A stretch of 64,000 nucleotides of DNA. Source: Pseudogracilibacillus sp. (GTDB lineage: Bacteria; Bacillota; Bacilli; Bacillales; Amphibacillaceae). The DNA lies in NCBI GenBank assembly GCA_026169815.1, contig JAPFDT010000002.1:102596-166595 (forward strand), in the 5' to 3' direction. Under the pieces are notes generated by a model that saw only the letters and a list, made by a program, of their open reading frames with translations, had not been told where the DNA came from and made no database searches. Each line of letters starts with the position of its first letter. Within the stretch, counting starts at the first letter, position 1. This document shows positions 8,618-19,600 of this stretch, piece after piece. The position numbers and the translations under genes were made by a program.

Positions 8618-9301
8618 TTAAATTCCGTATTTCTTTTTAATTCTTTCTAACTTTTCGCCAATTGGTTTAATCGTTAATAACAGGAAAATTACATTTGACA
8701 CGGCATACGTAATCATAAACGGTAACGATAAACCAACTACAGTAATATATCTTTTTACATTAAAAAATCCATCTACCGATAATACTGTCCAAACATCCAT
8801 TAATAGCGAGAATAACACTCCCGCAAACAAACCTGCCAAAATGAGCAAGAATTTATTTTTCTGTAACATTTGACGAACCCATGGTAAACCTGCTAATAAC
8901 CCTATCATTCCCCACGCAAACATTTGAAACGGAGTCCATGGGCCTTGACCGAAATATATATTTGAGATCAATGCTGTTAAGGCACCAACTAAAAATCCAG
9001 CCTCTGCACCAAAATAAATGGCAGTTAAAAGAACAATTGCTGTAACTGGCTTAAAACCTGGTATCGCAGCAAATAAAAAACGGCCAACTACGGATAATGC
9101 TGTCATCACAGCAATAATTACCATATAACGAATACTCGATTCCTTTTTTTCGAATGTTAGAATCAACGGAATTAGCGTTAATATAACAATTATAAAAGAA
9201 ATAAATACATATTTTCGATCTTCGAACATCGTGACACCAAACCAAATAGATGCAGGTACTAGTAATAGTAAAATAAAATAATTAATCCACTGTTTTTTCA
9301 T
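8618..9301 (-). CDS. ECF transporter substrate-binding S component, CbrT-like (predicted cobalamin)
   Basis: 227 residues, nearly all hydrophobic, with about seven or eight helices, somewhat longer than the six-helix ECF S core. The segment PGFKPVTAIVLLTAIYFGAEAG followed by FGQGPWTPFQMFAWG is the hallmark of the S family assigned to cobalamin or its precursors (CbrT type). The start overlaps the end of the fused ATPase gene by 20 bases. With the EcfT and ATPase genes next to it and a cobalamin riboswitch at the head of the operon, cobalamin or cobinamide is the best substrate guess. Confidence 0.85.
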   Translation of the reverse strand: MKKQWINYFILLLLVPASIWFGVTMFEDRKYVFISFIIVILTLIPLILTFEKKESSIRYMVIIAVMTALSVVGRFLFAAIPGFKPVTAIVLLTAIYFGAEAGFLVGALTALISNIYFGQGPWTPFQMFAWGMIGLLAGLPWVRQMLQKNKFLLILAGLFAGVLFSLLMDVWTVLSVDGFFNVKRYITVVGLSLPFMITYAVSNVIFLLLTIKPIGEKLERIKKKYGI

Positions 9302-10979
9302 ATAACTTCTCCTGATTATTGTGGCAAATCTTTATTATATCTTCATCCGTAATTGCCCGCTCCATAACATGACGCGACATTCGGCTGGCTACAGTAGTAT
9401 AGTAATTATTTTCAGAGAAAAAAGCTTGTGGTGTATCCATTGATATCAAGGTCCGATCAAAAAATAGTCCGACACGATTTGAAATCATTGCAGCAAATTC
9501 AACATCATGCGTAATCACTACAATCGTCATACCTTTTGCCTGTAATTCCTTTAACAAAACTTGCAATGTCTCTTTAGAGAAAGCATCAATTCCTTTTGTC
9601 GGTTCATCTAACAATAAAATTTTCGGCTCCAACAACAGTATTTTTCCTAAAGCTGCCTTTTGCTGTTCTCCGCCACTCAAATCATACGGATGATTATCAA
9701 GTAAATGAGTTATCGATAACTGTTCAGCAATATCTTTAATTTTTTGTTCAATTGCACTGTCATCTTTGTATAACACTTGTGCAATTTCCTCATAATCTTT
9801 CCGTACCGTATTTTTCAGAAATACAGTTTGAGGATCCTGAGGTAAAACTGCTATATTATGATGATACAATTCTTTCCCTTTGTATTGTTGAATTTTCTTA
9901 CCATGTACATAAACTTTACCTCGATAAACTCGGTTTTGTCCGGACATGACATTTAATAGTGTTGTTTTCCCTGAACCGTTACCACCTAAAATACTAACAA
10001 TTTCTCCTTTATCAATCTGTAAATCTACATCCGCTAAAACATCTGGTAAATCACGTTCATAACGATACCATGCATTTTTCACTTCCATAATAGGTTGCTC
10101 ATCTTGTACCATTTCACTTTCAATTTCATTAGATAGTTTAGTTCCGTTCATAAAGTCTGTTAAAAACCTTCTTCCTTCTCGAGCCGTAATTGGACTCTTA
10201 CCTTCCATATCTAATCCATGAAACACACGCATCGGTGTTGGTAAGGCTCGTAACATCCGATGATTTTTATCTAATCCCTTTAATCGCACTCCGATATTTG
10301 TTGGCGTATCTGTATTGATTACTTGCCCAGCCTCTAATAAAACAACTTTATCAGCAAGAGGTAAAACTTCTTCCAACCGATGTTCTACCATAATAATTGT
10401 TAATCCTAAATCACGATTCAATTTTTCCAACGTATCGATAAAATTACTTGCTGCAATCGGATCTAACTGTGATGTTGGTTCATCTAGTATTAGCATATTT
10501 GGCTCCATCACCATTATGGAAGCTACATTTAGCAATTGCTTTTGACCACCTGACAAGTCAGTCGTATCTTCTCTAAACCACGTATGGATTCCAAAGTAAT
10601 TAGCTATCTCTCCAACACGTCTACGAATCACGGGACTAGAAACACCTATATTTTCTAATCCAAAAGCTAATTCATGCCACACTTTATCTGTTACAATTTG
10701 TGTTTCTGGATTTTGCATAACAAAACCAATTTCGCTTGCTGCCGTTCGTTCATCTAAGTCATTTATATTTTGTCCCATATACATAATAGTGCCTGATAAA
10801 TCTCCGTGCGGTGCAAGTTCTTGTTTTAACATCCGCAATAAAGTCGTTTTCCCAGAACCAGACTCACCAAATAGTACAACAAATTCACCTTGGTGTACTG
10901 ATAAATCTATTGACTGTAACACAGGGGTTTTTTGGTCAGGATAAGTAAATGTTAAATTCTCGATTTTGCATATTTCCAT
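9282..10979 (-). CDS. ECF transporter energising ATPase, two NBDs fused (EcfA-EcfA')
   Basis: 565 residues containing two complete ABC domains. Domain 1 (~1-240): Walker A GESGSGKTT, signature LSGGQKQL, Walker B LILDEPTSQLD. Domain 2 (~295-520): Walker A GGNGSGKTT, signature LSGGEQQKA, Walker B LLLDEPTKGID. In most Firmicutes EcfA and EcfA' are separate genes shared among many S components. A fused, dedicated ATPase next to its own T and S genes indicates a group I, single-substrate ECF transporter. It overlaps ecfT by 28 bases and the S gene by 20, so translation is coupled. Confidence 0.93.
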   Translation of the reverse strand: MEICKIENLTFTYPDQKTPVLQSIDLSVHQGEFVVLFGESGSGKTTLLRMLKQELAPHGDLSGTIMYMGQNINDLDERTAASEIGFVMQNPETQIVTDKVWHELAFGLENIGVSSPVIRRRVGEIANYFGIHTWFREDTTDLSGGQKQLLNVASIMVMEPNMLILDEPTSQLDPIAASNFIDTLEKLNRDLGLTIIMVEHRLEEVLPLADKVVLLEAGQVINTDTPTNIGVRLKGLDKNHRMLRALPTPMRVFHGLDMEGKSPITAREGRRFLTDFMNGTKLSNEIESEMVQDEQPIMEVKNAWYRYERDLPDVLADVDLQIDKGEIVSILGGNGSGKTTLLNVMSGQNRVYRGKVYVHGKKIQQYKGKELYHHNIAVLPQDPQTVFLKNTVRKDYEEIAQVLYKDDSAIEQKIKDIAEQLSITHLLDNHPYDLSGGEQQKAALGKILLLEPKILLLDEPTKGIDAFSKETLQVLLKELQAKGMTIVVITHDVEFAAMISNRVGLFFDRTLISMDTPQAFFSENNYYTTVASRMSRHVMERAITDEDIIKICHNNQEKLYEKTVD

Positions 10980-11833
10980 TGGAGATTCTCCTTTAATTCA
11001 ATTAGACTAGGCAAAAACACTAATAGCATAACTAAAATATATTTTACGATATCATTGCCTGTTATCCGCCAATTTGACAATACTGGGTAATACGTAAATG
11101 AATAACCGCCAAGTCCATTTACGAACATAATAATTATAAAAACAATGACAATAATTATAAAAACAAACATATCTCGATGATTCCACGTAAAGATAGAGAA
11201 GTTCGTTCGACCTTTTAATCCGTATCCCTTTGCTTTCATTGCATCACCTTGTTCTATTGCATTTTCAAGTGACCAAGAAATCATACTGTTAAATGTACGA
11301 ATACCACTAATAATTCGATCTGTTATACTTTCACTTGTATAAATCCCTAGTGTTTTTTGTGTGTTGTGAACCTTTTTGATTTGTTGCTTAAAACTCGGAA
11401 TAAACTTTAATGCCATTGAGATGACGAGCGATAATTTGGGAATAGTTTTACCGAATAAATAAACAAATTTATCTGACGTCATAAGATAGCTGTATGCTTT
11501 ACTCCAAAATACAACCGCTATTAGCATCATTGATATAAAAACACCATAAACAACAGCTTCATAAGTTACAGGGTTATCATTTAAGAAAAAAAGTATCGTT
11601 TCTCCTTTGTGAACAAACAACGGATTCGTGACCGCCATTAAGATAAACACAAACAGATAAAATCGAATTTCCTTCCACAACGTACGAACTGAGGTAAGCA
11701 TCATATAAAAAATAAGCGAGCCTACTAACGACAAAAAGAGTATAACAGGGTGCATCATAAACATCGTTATACTCAACACAAATACATAATATATAAATAA
11801 AATAAACGGATGGTACGTTGAAAAGCTTCTCAT
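10952..11833 (-). CDS. ecfT: ECF transporter transmembrane scaffold EcfT
   Basis: 293 residues with about five or six hydrophobic helices and the EcfT coupling region. The AMKAKGYGLKGR segment (~196-207) contains the conserved A-x-x-x-RG-like coupling motif that docks on the ATPases, and a first coupling helix lies around KVHNTQKTLGI. EcfT connects the S component with the ATPase pair during toppling of the S subunit. It starts 18 bases after the small DUF4430 gene and overlaps the ATPase gene. Its dedicated position supports a self-contained vitamin importer. Confidence 0.9.
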   Translation of the reverse strand: MRSFSTYHPFILFIYYVFVLSITMFMMHPVILFLSLVGSLIFYMMLTSVRTLWKEIRFYLFVFILMAVTNPLFVHKGETILFFLNDNPVTYEAVVYGVFISMMLIAVVFWSKAYSYLMTSDKFVYLFGKTIPKLSLVISMALKFIPSFKQQIKKVHNTQKTLGIYTSESITDRIISGIRTFNSMISWSLENAIEQGDAMKAKGYGLKGRTNFSIFTWNHRDMFVFIIIVIVFIIIMFVNGLGGYSFTYYPVLSNWRITGNDIVKYILVMLLVFLPSLIELKENLQWKYAKSRI

Positions 11834-11851
11834 GAAATCCCTACTTCTTTA

Positions 11852-12385
11852 TTAATTATCTTGAACATCTCGTCCTAAATCAGTCGTATATTTAAACTCA
11901 ATGACATCTCCATCTTCTAACGTATATTTTCCAACCCCATGATCAGGAAACTCTCCATTTACTGCATACATCCAACCACTTAAAGGACCCGCTGAAAATT
12001 CATACAACTGATTAATTCCTTGGATGTAAACACTATTGTAAATATTTTCATTTGCTCCTTGATACTCCATATGTATTTGATGATGTCTAGTAGTTCGTTG
12101 CAAAATATCAAAGACGGTATCTTTTGGACGTAACACGTACTCTGTCTCCTCTAAAATCATTCCGTCTTTAGGAACGTACTTTTCCGACTGCAGTTCTGAC
12201 TCTAAATCATCCCAATTGTCTAACGCAGCTCGTGCATCTATACTAATAAATACTGTCTCTGAATCTTCCGTAATATCATCAATATGTGTTAAATAATATT
12301 CTTCAACCGATTGAATTTTTGTACCTGATATAACTACTGCAATGAGAAGGGCAATAAAAGCAACTATTAAAATATCTTTCCTCAC
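11852..12385 (-). CDS. Small membrane-anchored DUF4430 protein (transcobalamin-like beta domain)
   Basis: 177 residues: an N-terminal signal or anchor helix (MRKDILIVAFIALLIAVVIS), then a DUF4430 domain at about residues 90-172. Its features are a YVLRPKDTVFDILQRTT start, SGWMYAVNGEFPDHGVGKY, and EDGDVIEFKYTTDLG. DUF4430 is the same domain family as the C-terminal beta domain of vertebrate transcobalamin and intrinsic factor, which closes over bound cobalamin. No second domain is present. It sits between the alpha-barrel gene and ecfT, so it could be the lid or the subunit that delivers ligand to the ECF transporter. That role is inference. Confidence 0.82.
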   Translation of the reverse strand: MRKDILIVAFIALLIAVVISGTKIQSVEEYYLTHIDDITEDSETVFISIDARAALDNWDDLESELQSEKYVPKDGMILEETEYVLRPKDTVFDILQRTTRHHQIHMEYQGANENIYNSVYIQGINQLYEFSAGPLSGWMYAVNGEFPDHGVGKYTLEDGDVIEFKYTTDLGRDVQDN

Positions 12386-12400
12386 TTTTATCGCCTCCTG

Positions 12401-14365
12401 TTAGTCTTCATAATCTAACATCTTTTGATGTCTTGTTTCTTGTTTTCGTTTTCTGTAACGTATTACTAATAATACTCCTGCTCCTACGACGATAATTATA
12501 ATACTAACTGCAATATATTTTGCACGCGTTAAATTATTAATTTGTATAGCAGCTTTTTCTACATCTTCATAACCTTGTATTTTCTCTTGGTCATAAGAAG
12601 TTAGAGTTTCATATCGTTCAATGACTTCGTCAACGACTTCTTTATCTTCTGTAGAGATGTCATTAAATGGATATAAGTCATCCAATATTTTTTGATTTAA
12701 TTGTTCTAAATCTTCTTCTATTTCTTCTATTTCTTTCTTTTTTTCTTCTAATTTAGGGATAGTTTTTTTATATATTTGCTCAGTATCTTCATGATAGAGC
12801 TTATCTAAAAAAGTAACCACCTCGACATAAAATTCAGTGGAAACTTTTTCTGCCAACAACTCGTCAACTTTTACTTTATCTTCTTTAGTAAAAGCTTCGT
12901 CTGACGATGCACTATCTGTTTTGGTAAACAAAGCGATATTATTCCCATTACCTTTGTCGTTTTCACCTATATGCTCTGCTAAATATTCTGATGAATTATC
13001 TATTTTTAATGTTTCCATTGCATCTGCTAAATTACTATAATTATATACATAAGAACGCTCTGAAATAGGTACATCTTCATAAAGTTGAAAAGCTTTTTCA
13101 ACCTGATCTTCATTTGCTGAAGTAGTTTTATCAGGAAGTTGTTCAATTGCTTCACTTGCATCATTCACCTTTTGGACGACTTCATCCGACATTTCTTTAC
13201 GAAAATCATATAAAACACGCTTTTCATCATATAATCGATATAATGAAATAAATGTATATAAAACTTGTTCACTTGCCATCGAATTAGATTCATTTGGATC
13301 TGCATAATCATTTTCCTCATCTAATGTGCCAGAATGTATAAAACCACCATCTGGCATTTGATATCTTAATACAGCATCTAGCAATGTGTTACCATTTTTA
13401 ATAAATCGTTCATCCTGTAACGGGTCAATTCCTAACGCTGTAAGTGCTACAGTAACTTGAGCTGTACTTTCAACATTCGATAAACCAGTCAATTCATAAT
13501 CTCCATCATCTAACTGCAGCTCTGAAAGTAGTTGAAGTGCTTCATCTACAACATCGCGGACTTTTTTAGTTACCTTTTTATCTGTCGATATTTGTTCGTA
13601 CGTATATGTTTCTTCACTGTTATAATACGGAGCTAACGCCTGAATAGCCATTGCAGTTAAATCTACATTAGAATCCTTTTCATGCGTATTTAGTGAAAAT
13701 CCCCCGTCCTCAAGTTGAGCACGTAATATTTCTTCTATCATGCTATTTCTAGTTTCTACCGCATTGTCTGGTACGTTATAACGTAAACTGTCTAACGTAA
13801 TTAAACCCCAAATCCAACCATTTATTCCCTGGGAACCTAATGCCCTAGTGGTGTCACCACGGTTATATGTACCATCTGCAATTAAATCAATGACATCACC
13901 ATTATCATCTGTTCCAACATTCGTTGGATCACCTCCAGCTGACAATATTGCCAATGAAATACGATGCCATTCTGTCGCTTTCGATGTACTTAATTTTTCA
14001 TCTGTTTGATATCTTTTTTCTACCGTATCTTTGATAACTGCTAAATAACTAGCAAAGTCATCTTCTAATCCTGCCCGACCTAAACCTAGAACATACCAAT
14101 CAGTCGATGAATCTCCTGCATTTTCTAGAAAATCATTTGTGAATAGTATGTTGGCATACGGCTCATTTTGTGATTTTTTCCAATTGATAATATCTATGAT
14201 GGATGTTTCAAGTTCTTTTATATTTACTTCGCTCTCAAGACTTTTCTTTTTTTCACCATGAACAGTATGTTGCTCTCTTTCGCCAAATGACGGAAATAGT
14301 AGGAGCAACACAATAATTATAGAGGCAATTGTTTTTATTGTACTTCTATTTCGAAACATTTTCAT
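12401..14365 (-). CDS. Membrane-anchored alpha/alpha-barrel protein, transcobalamin/prenyltransferase-repeat type
   Basis: 654 residues: an N-terminal signal helix, then an (alpha/alpha) toroid at ~45-390. The repeats include EDGGFSLNTHEKDSNVDLTA then MAIQALAPYY, ESTAQVTVALTALGIDP, and MPDGGFIHSGTLDE. These are the glycine-aspartate-rich turns shared by squalene-cyclase/prenyltransferase barrels and the cobalamin-binding domain of intrinsic factor. Two helical modules (DVPISERSYVYNYSN and a glutamate/lysine-rich coiled coil ~530-600) follow. The protein ends with a transmembrane helix (~615-640) and basic tail. It lacks a DUF4430 domain of its own; those are supplied by both neighbours. Enzymatic cyclase residues such as DxDD were not seen. 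A cobalamin-binding role is inferred from fold, partners and riboswitch. Confidence 0.78.
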   Translation of the reverse strand: MKMFRNRSTIKTIASIIIVLLLLFPSFGEREQHTVHGEKKKSLESEVNIKELETSIIDIINWKKSQNEPYANILFTNDFLENAGDSSTDWYVLGLGRAGLEDDFASYLAVIKDTVEKRYQTDEKLSTSKATEWHRISLAILSAGGDPTNVGTDDNGDVIDLIADGTYNRGDTTRALGSQGINGWIWGLITLDSLRYNVPDNAVETRNSMIEEILRAQLEDGGFSLNTHEKDSNVDLTAMAIQALAPYYNSEETYTYEQISTDKKVTKKVRDVVDEALQLLSELQLDDGDYELTGLSNVESTAQVTVALTALGIDPLQDERFIKNGNTLLDAVLRYQMPDGGFIHSGTLDEENDYADPNESNSMASEQVLYTFISLYRLYDEKRVLYDFRKEMSDEVVQKVNDASEAIEQLPDKTTSANEDQVEKAFQLYEDVPISERSYVYNYSNLADAMETLKIDNSSEYLAEHIGENDKGNGNNIALFTKTDSASSDEAFTKEDKVKVDELLAEKVSTEFYVEVVTFLDKLYHEDTEQIYKKTIPKLEEKKKEIEEIEEDLEQLNQKILDDLYPFNDISTEDKEVVDEVIERYETLTSYDQEKIQGYEDVEKAAIQINNLTRAKYIAVSIIIIVVGAGVLLVIRYRKRKQETRHQKMLDYED

Positions 14366-14380
14366 TCCTCACATTTTCTT

Positions 14381-16474
14381 TTACCATTGTTTATGGTAAT
14401 TGTTTTTGCCAAGGCCAATATCATTCCCTAGATCCAATGTATATCTAATTCGTAACTCATCGCCATCTTTTAAATAGTAATCAGCAAAACCAACGTTTGC
14501 ATAAATTCCATTCACACTATACATCCAACCAGAACCTTGTGTTAAATCAAGTTCACCTAATACATCTGGATGAATATTTGTTAAATCAACTGTTATATTA
14601 TGTTCCTCCAAAGTTGATAATAAGTCTTCTGGAATATCTATATTCGAACTAATTCCGGATTTATGCACTGCTGACATATAAAATTTACTGTCTAAACTCC
14701 CAGTATTCATGTATTTTATACCTGCATTTTTTAATACCCGATCTAGTACATAGGATGCGCGTTCACCTTGGTAAATTTCAACTTGATGTGGTGAAATTAA
14801 ATAACCTAATCCAACTGTTGTAGCCTCTACACTAACAGTTGCAGTTCCTATAGGTGCTCCGTCCTCATCGATATCGCCCTGAATTGTAATAGTTTTGGAT
14901 GCTTTGTTTCCTTCCTCATCCTCAGCATGAACAGTTATCTCATTTTCCCCATTATTAATTGCTAACTTAAAGCTAATTTGGTCTGAATCCGGCCAATCCA
15001 CCGGGACGGTTTCTCCATTATTTGTTGCAGAGATTTTACCTGATTTAGTTATTGATTCACCTTTATAATTTTTCACCTTTACATGAAATGTACGCACAGA
15101 GTTTTTAACAGTTTCTCCATCTTTTATGTCATAAATAGTTATTTCTGGTTCATTTTCATTCGGTTCCTTCTCTTCTACTTCACCGTCTGTAACTTCAGGC
15201 TCGTAATATACAAGATAAGTTGATGTTTCAGAATAAGAATCTTTCTCAGCTTTCAACTCAAATGTATTTGCTCCTTCTTGTAAATTCACACGATAATTAC
15301 CATCAGATCCCTTAATTGTATCTCCATCATGAACAACATGTAATGTAACAACTTCTTCCCCATCATATGCCATAGCGGTAAACTCTAGTTTCTCATCTTT
15401 TACCGTTTTTTCGTGATAATCATCTAGGTTTGTTTCTATCTTTAACTCTGGAGGTACTGGTTTTTCATAATCAATAGTAATGACTTCTTCTGCTTGTCTC
15501 TGATTAGATGTAGCTAATAAAACAAACTTGTTTGCTCCTTCTTGTAAGTCTGCTGTATATTTATGTTTCTCTATTTCTGTTAATTCATCTTGATTATTGT
15601 CTTGATGTAATTGAACAGTTAATGGGATTATTTCTTCCCCTTGTTTGGCAGATGCAATAAAAGTTATTTTATCGTCCGAGACTGCTTGATTTTTTAAATC
15701 TGTTTCTATTATAATTTCTTTTTCATCATAAATAACTGTATAACTTCTAAGCACTGTAAAACTAACTTTATTTTCATCCTCATATGTTGCAGAGATAGTA
15801 ATGTTATTTTCACCTTTTGATAATTGCAACATAATTTGTACAGGTTGATGAAGATCCTCTGATACACTCTCAACTTTACCGTCTTTTGAATCGATACTTA
15901 TATCCAAATTTTGTAATTCATAATCATGATCTAATTGTTCAACAATAAATTGATATTCGTTATTTGCTACTACTTCGTTTTGTTTAATAGATGTCGTAAA
16001 AAAGTTATTTATACCTTCAATATCTTCTACATCATTATCTTCTTTAGCTATAATTTCTATGTGCTCAGAATCCTTGTTTTCATCTGTTGTAGGATTTGAA
16101 TCTTCTTGTAAATCCCTATCAGACTTTTTGCCTTCATTGCTTGACTGTTGGTTATCCTGTTTACTACCAGTCTCATTGTTCTTTTCATCTTTTTGATTGT
16201 TTTTATCCTGCTTAGGTTCGTCTGTTTTTTCTTCTTGTTTTTCTTCCTCTTTTTCATCTTCTTTATCACTAGAAGATAAATCTAAATATCCTCCAAATAA
16301 AGGTACTTCAGAATAAAATCCGTTTACTTCCTCTTGAAATGGATTATCTGGAGTAATTCTTTTCTGATTAGCTAGAGCAGAGGTTACATAAGTTGAAACA
16401 ATACTTAATAAAAATATAATAATAATTGATTTTATAATAGTTGTTTTTTTAGGTAGGATCTTTTTAATTTTCAT
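14381..16474 (-). CDS. Anchored multi-beta-domain protein ending in DUF4430
   Basis: 697 residues: an N-terminal signal or anchor helix (~12-36), a strongly acidic and lysine-rich linker (~68-150), then four or five Ig/cadherin-like beta modules (~155-550). The modules have a recurrent LQEGANxFxL turn. A C-terminal DUF4430 domain follows at ~570-690 (VYQ-type start IYQGERASYVLDRVLKNAGI, GSGWMYSVNGIYANVGFADYY, KDGDELRIRYTLDLGND). The DUF4430 family includes the transcobalamin beta domain. The beta modules probably act as a stalk carrying it away from the membrane. It is the second gene of the operon, 16 bases before the barrel gene. Confidence 0.78.
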   Translation of the reverse strand: MKIKKILPKKTTIIKSIIIIFLLSIVSTYVTSALANQKRITPDNPFQEEVNGFYSEVPLFGGYLDLSSSDKEDEKEEEKQEEKTDEPKQDKNNQKDEKNNETGSKQDNQQSSNEGKKSDRDLQEDSNPTTDENKDSEHIEIIAKEDNDVEDIEGINNFFTTSIKQNEVVANNEYQFIVEQLDHDYELQNLDISIDSKDGKVESVSEDLHQPVQIMLQLSKGENNITISATYEDENKVSFTVLRSYTVIYDEKEIIIETDLKNQAVSDDKITFIASAKQGEEIIPLTVQLHQDNNQDELTEIEKHKYTADLQEGANKFVLLATSNQRQAEEVITIDYEKPVPPELKIETNLDDYHEKTVKDEKLEFTAMAYDGEEVVTLHVVHDGDTIKGSDGNYRVNLQEGANTFELKAEKDSYSETSTYLVYYEPEVTDGEVEEKEPNENEPEITIYDIKDGETVKNSVRTFHVKVKNYKGESITKSGKISATNNGETVPVDWPDSDQISFKLAINNGENEITVHAEDEEGNKASKTITIQGDIDEDGAPIGTATVSVEATTVGLGYLISPHQVEIYQGERASYVLDRVLKNAGIKYMNTGSLDSKFYMSAVHKSGISSNIDIPEDLLSTLEEHNITVDLTNIHPDVLGELDLTQGSGWMYSVNGIYANVGFADYYLKDGDELRIRYTLDLGNDIGLGKNNYHKQW

Positions 16475-16575
16475 TTTATTTTCTCCTTATCCTTAAACGA
16501 TTTTATACTTAATCTCTTAAACTATACATAATAATTTAAATGACTAAATATATAATCAGAACTTTATAGAAATGC

Positions 16576-16605
16576 CTAAAAGTCGTGAATAATCACGACT
16601 TTTAG
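16576..16605 (-). terminator. Hairpin inside the operon after the surface-protein gene
   Basis: A perfect 13-bp inverted repeat, CTAAAAGTCGTGA (16576-16588) and TCACGACTTTTAG (16593-16605), with a 4-base loop. It begins 14 bases after the stop of the 1400-aa gene. The U tract is weak (TTTTAG within the stem), so it may act as a partial terminator or as an mRNA 3'-end stabiliser that sets the surface protein above the downstream genes. Confidence 0.6.
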
Positions 16606-16618
16606 AACATCTAAATTA

Positions 16619-19600
16619 TTAATTTAATCTTCTTTTACGAATAATCAGCATCATTACTGCTATTGCTAATAATAATGAACCAATTAACATATAAGTGTAA
16701 TATGATGTAGCTGTCTTTGGTAGACTGTTTTCAGGTTCTTCTGCTTTCTCTATATTTGATGAGTCATCACTAACATCTACTATTAAATCTTTATCTTGCG
16801 GTTTTTGTTGATTTTTTTCCTCAGTAGTTTCTTCTACTAATTCATCTATAGCTTGATTTATTAACTTTATAGCCGCAGAAATATCTTCTTTTGTTGAATT
16901 CTTATCACTTAAAACTGTTTCAGCATTAGATAATGCTTTGTTTAATTTTTCTAATGATTTTTTTGTATAATTCTTTTTATTATACTTTTGTGCTTCTTCA
17001 ACTTTGTCAATTAAGATAGACTCTTCTTTTTTCTTGTCTGTTTCGTCACGAGATCCTTCTCCGTTGTCTTTGTCTGTTTCGCCATCAGATCCTTCTTCAT
17101 TGTCTTTGCCTGTTTCGTCATCAGATCCTTCTTCATTGTCTTTGCCTGTTTCATCATCAGAGCCTTCTTCATTGTCTTTGCCTGTTTCATCATCAGAGCC
17201 TTCTTCATTGTCTTTGCCTGTTTCATCATCAGAGCCTTCTTCATTGTCTTTGCCTGTTTCATCATCTTTCTCTTCTTCTGGTTTATCGCCATCTTTTACA
17301 ACAAATACTCCATATTGAGAAAAATGAGTAACTGTGTACGAGATACTGCCGTCTTCATTTATTTCTCCACCAACGTATTCCCAATTATTATCATCTTCAT
17401 TGAAATGATAAATTGCAACTTCTTCATTTTCAAATTCTTGGTTTACATCTAGTGTTAGAACATATTCAAATTCTTCTTTATCTTTTACATTATCTGGAAG
17501 AATTAATTGTACATCTACAACAGTACCTGCTACTTTTCTTTCTTTTTCGTCTTCAGTATCTTCTATTACTTTTACAATAACTGAAGTGTTTTCAGGTAAA
17601 TTTTTAGGCATTTCTATTGAAGCAGAATCTTCTTTCCCTTGCACTCTTACCGTTTTCCCTGCAGTAACCTTCGCTTCCTTTTCAGATTCTACTACAATTA
17701 CCTCTTCTACATACTCTAAGTCATTTATTGCCTTTTTAATTGAATCAACTGCTTGATCTACATCAGATTGAGATGCTTTTTCATTAGCTAACGTAGATTC
17801 TCCCTTTTCAATTGACTTAAGTAATACATTCTTAGTTGACTCTGTTCTATCTTTTAAACTAGCTTCTTTTGCTTGTTTTAATGTTTTTTCTAATGTTGAT
17901 TTATCTATCGTTATTTCTTCTAAATTTTTTATTGCTTGTTCAAGATCTTTTAAAGCTTTATTAACATCTTTTTGTGATACATCTGAACTTGCAATAACCC
18001 AATTAGCATTACTTAACGCTGTCTGGAATTTCTCAACACTAGTTTCAGTCTTATTATCTATGTTGATTTTTGAAGCTTCTTCTACTTTTTCAGTGATAGT
18101 TGATTTATCTACTTTTTCAGCAGATTTATCCTCTAACTGGTCTATAGCTTTAATTAAACTATCGAGCGCCTTTTCAACATCTTCTTTTATCGCATCATCA
18201 CTCTTAAGTACTGATTCTGCTTTAGTAATAGATTCGTTTAAATTAGAAACACTCTCCGCTGTTTTATTACTTGTATTTATTGATTTAGCTTCTTTGATTT
18301 TGTTCTCTAATTCTGTTTTATTAACAATTCCTAGTTCAGCTTCTAATTCTTTTTGTTTCTCTTCTAGTTCTTCTAATTTGTTATAATTGTTTACAAGTGT
18401 TTTTTGATAATCAGTTAGTTTTTCATAAGCTATACGTGCTTCTTCGATGCTATCGTTTTGTTCTAAAGTAAAGTCTTTTACTGTTGGTAAAGATTCAATA
18501 ATTTCCTCTACTTTTTCAACATTTTTGTCATTGTTATCATTAAAATTATTAAACTCATACAAACGACCTTCATCATTTAAAAATAAATCATATGCTACTA
18601 AACCTTGTAAAGCTTGTTCTGTTGCCATTGCATTTGACGATGGAAAATCTAATGTATGTGCAAATCCACCATCTTCATTATGAAACGATAGTAAATGATC
18701 AATTAAGTTATTACCATTTTTAGTGAATTTCTTATCTGTCGGATCCATGCCATATGCAGTTAATCCAATAATCGTTTGTGCAGTTGCTTCGCTTGACGTT
18801 CCACCGACAAATGCCTCAGTAAATCCACCTTCATCATTTTGTACGCTTGATAAGTAATTAATTGCACCTTCAATTGCCGTTTTAACTTTTTCTTGATTTT
18901 TATATGGAGCTAATCCAATAATTGCCATTGCAGTTATGTCTACGCTTGGATTGGCAAAACTTGGATTTAACGACCAACTACCATCTTCATTTTGATTATT
19001 AAGTAGTTCATCCACTAATTTTTCACGATTCCACTTTGACTCAAATGGTTCTGAAAAATCATTTGAATTTAATGCGATTAATGCAAAGATTGGACCATTA
19101 TTTCCTTGTAATGTCATCGAATCTGTAGCTCCACGCATCGGACTATCATATAAATATTCTATTAAGTTCGTACCTTTAACATCACGTGGATCTTTACCAA
19201 TTGCTACAGCTGAAATTGCTAAACGTTCAATGTCCGTTATTTTTGCTCTTCCAAATACTAAAGCATCATCTACCTGGTTCTTTACATTGTTATAAAACAC
19301 ATCATGATAAGAGTTTGGTACTGTTTTACCTGCACGAGCAAGCCCAATAGCTTCCCATTCACTATTTACACCTTTCGATATAATGTAATCTGCTGTTTTA
19401 TCAATATGCTTACCTAGATCATATTCATTTTTACTTTCCTTCTCTAATTCTACTAGTTTTTCTTGTAGAGAAGCTAACTTATCTAGATTTCTTACTAGTT
19501 CTTGCTGTTCATTAGTTAAATCTTTAAACAACTGGTGTACTTCTTCCACTGATTTTTTATTATCTAATGTTAAGTTAGAAACATCTGGAAGTTCGTCAAT

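Noticed and set aside
12401..14365. Squalene/terpene cyclase enzyme
   Set aside because: The barrel repeats are present, but no DxDD or other cyclase catalytic motif is seen, the protein is exported and membrane-anchored, and the cobalamin riboswitch context points to ligand binding.
17004..17318. 104-residue plus-strand frame (Ser/Pro-rich repeats)
   Set aside because: It is the antisense image of the DDETGKDNEEGS coding repeat of the surface protein, with no ribosome site.
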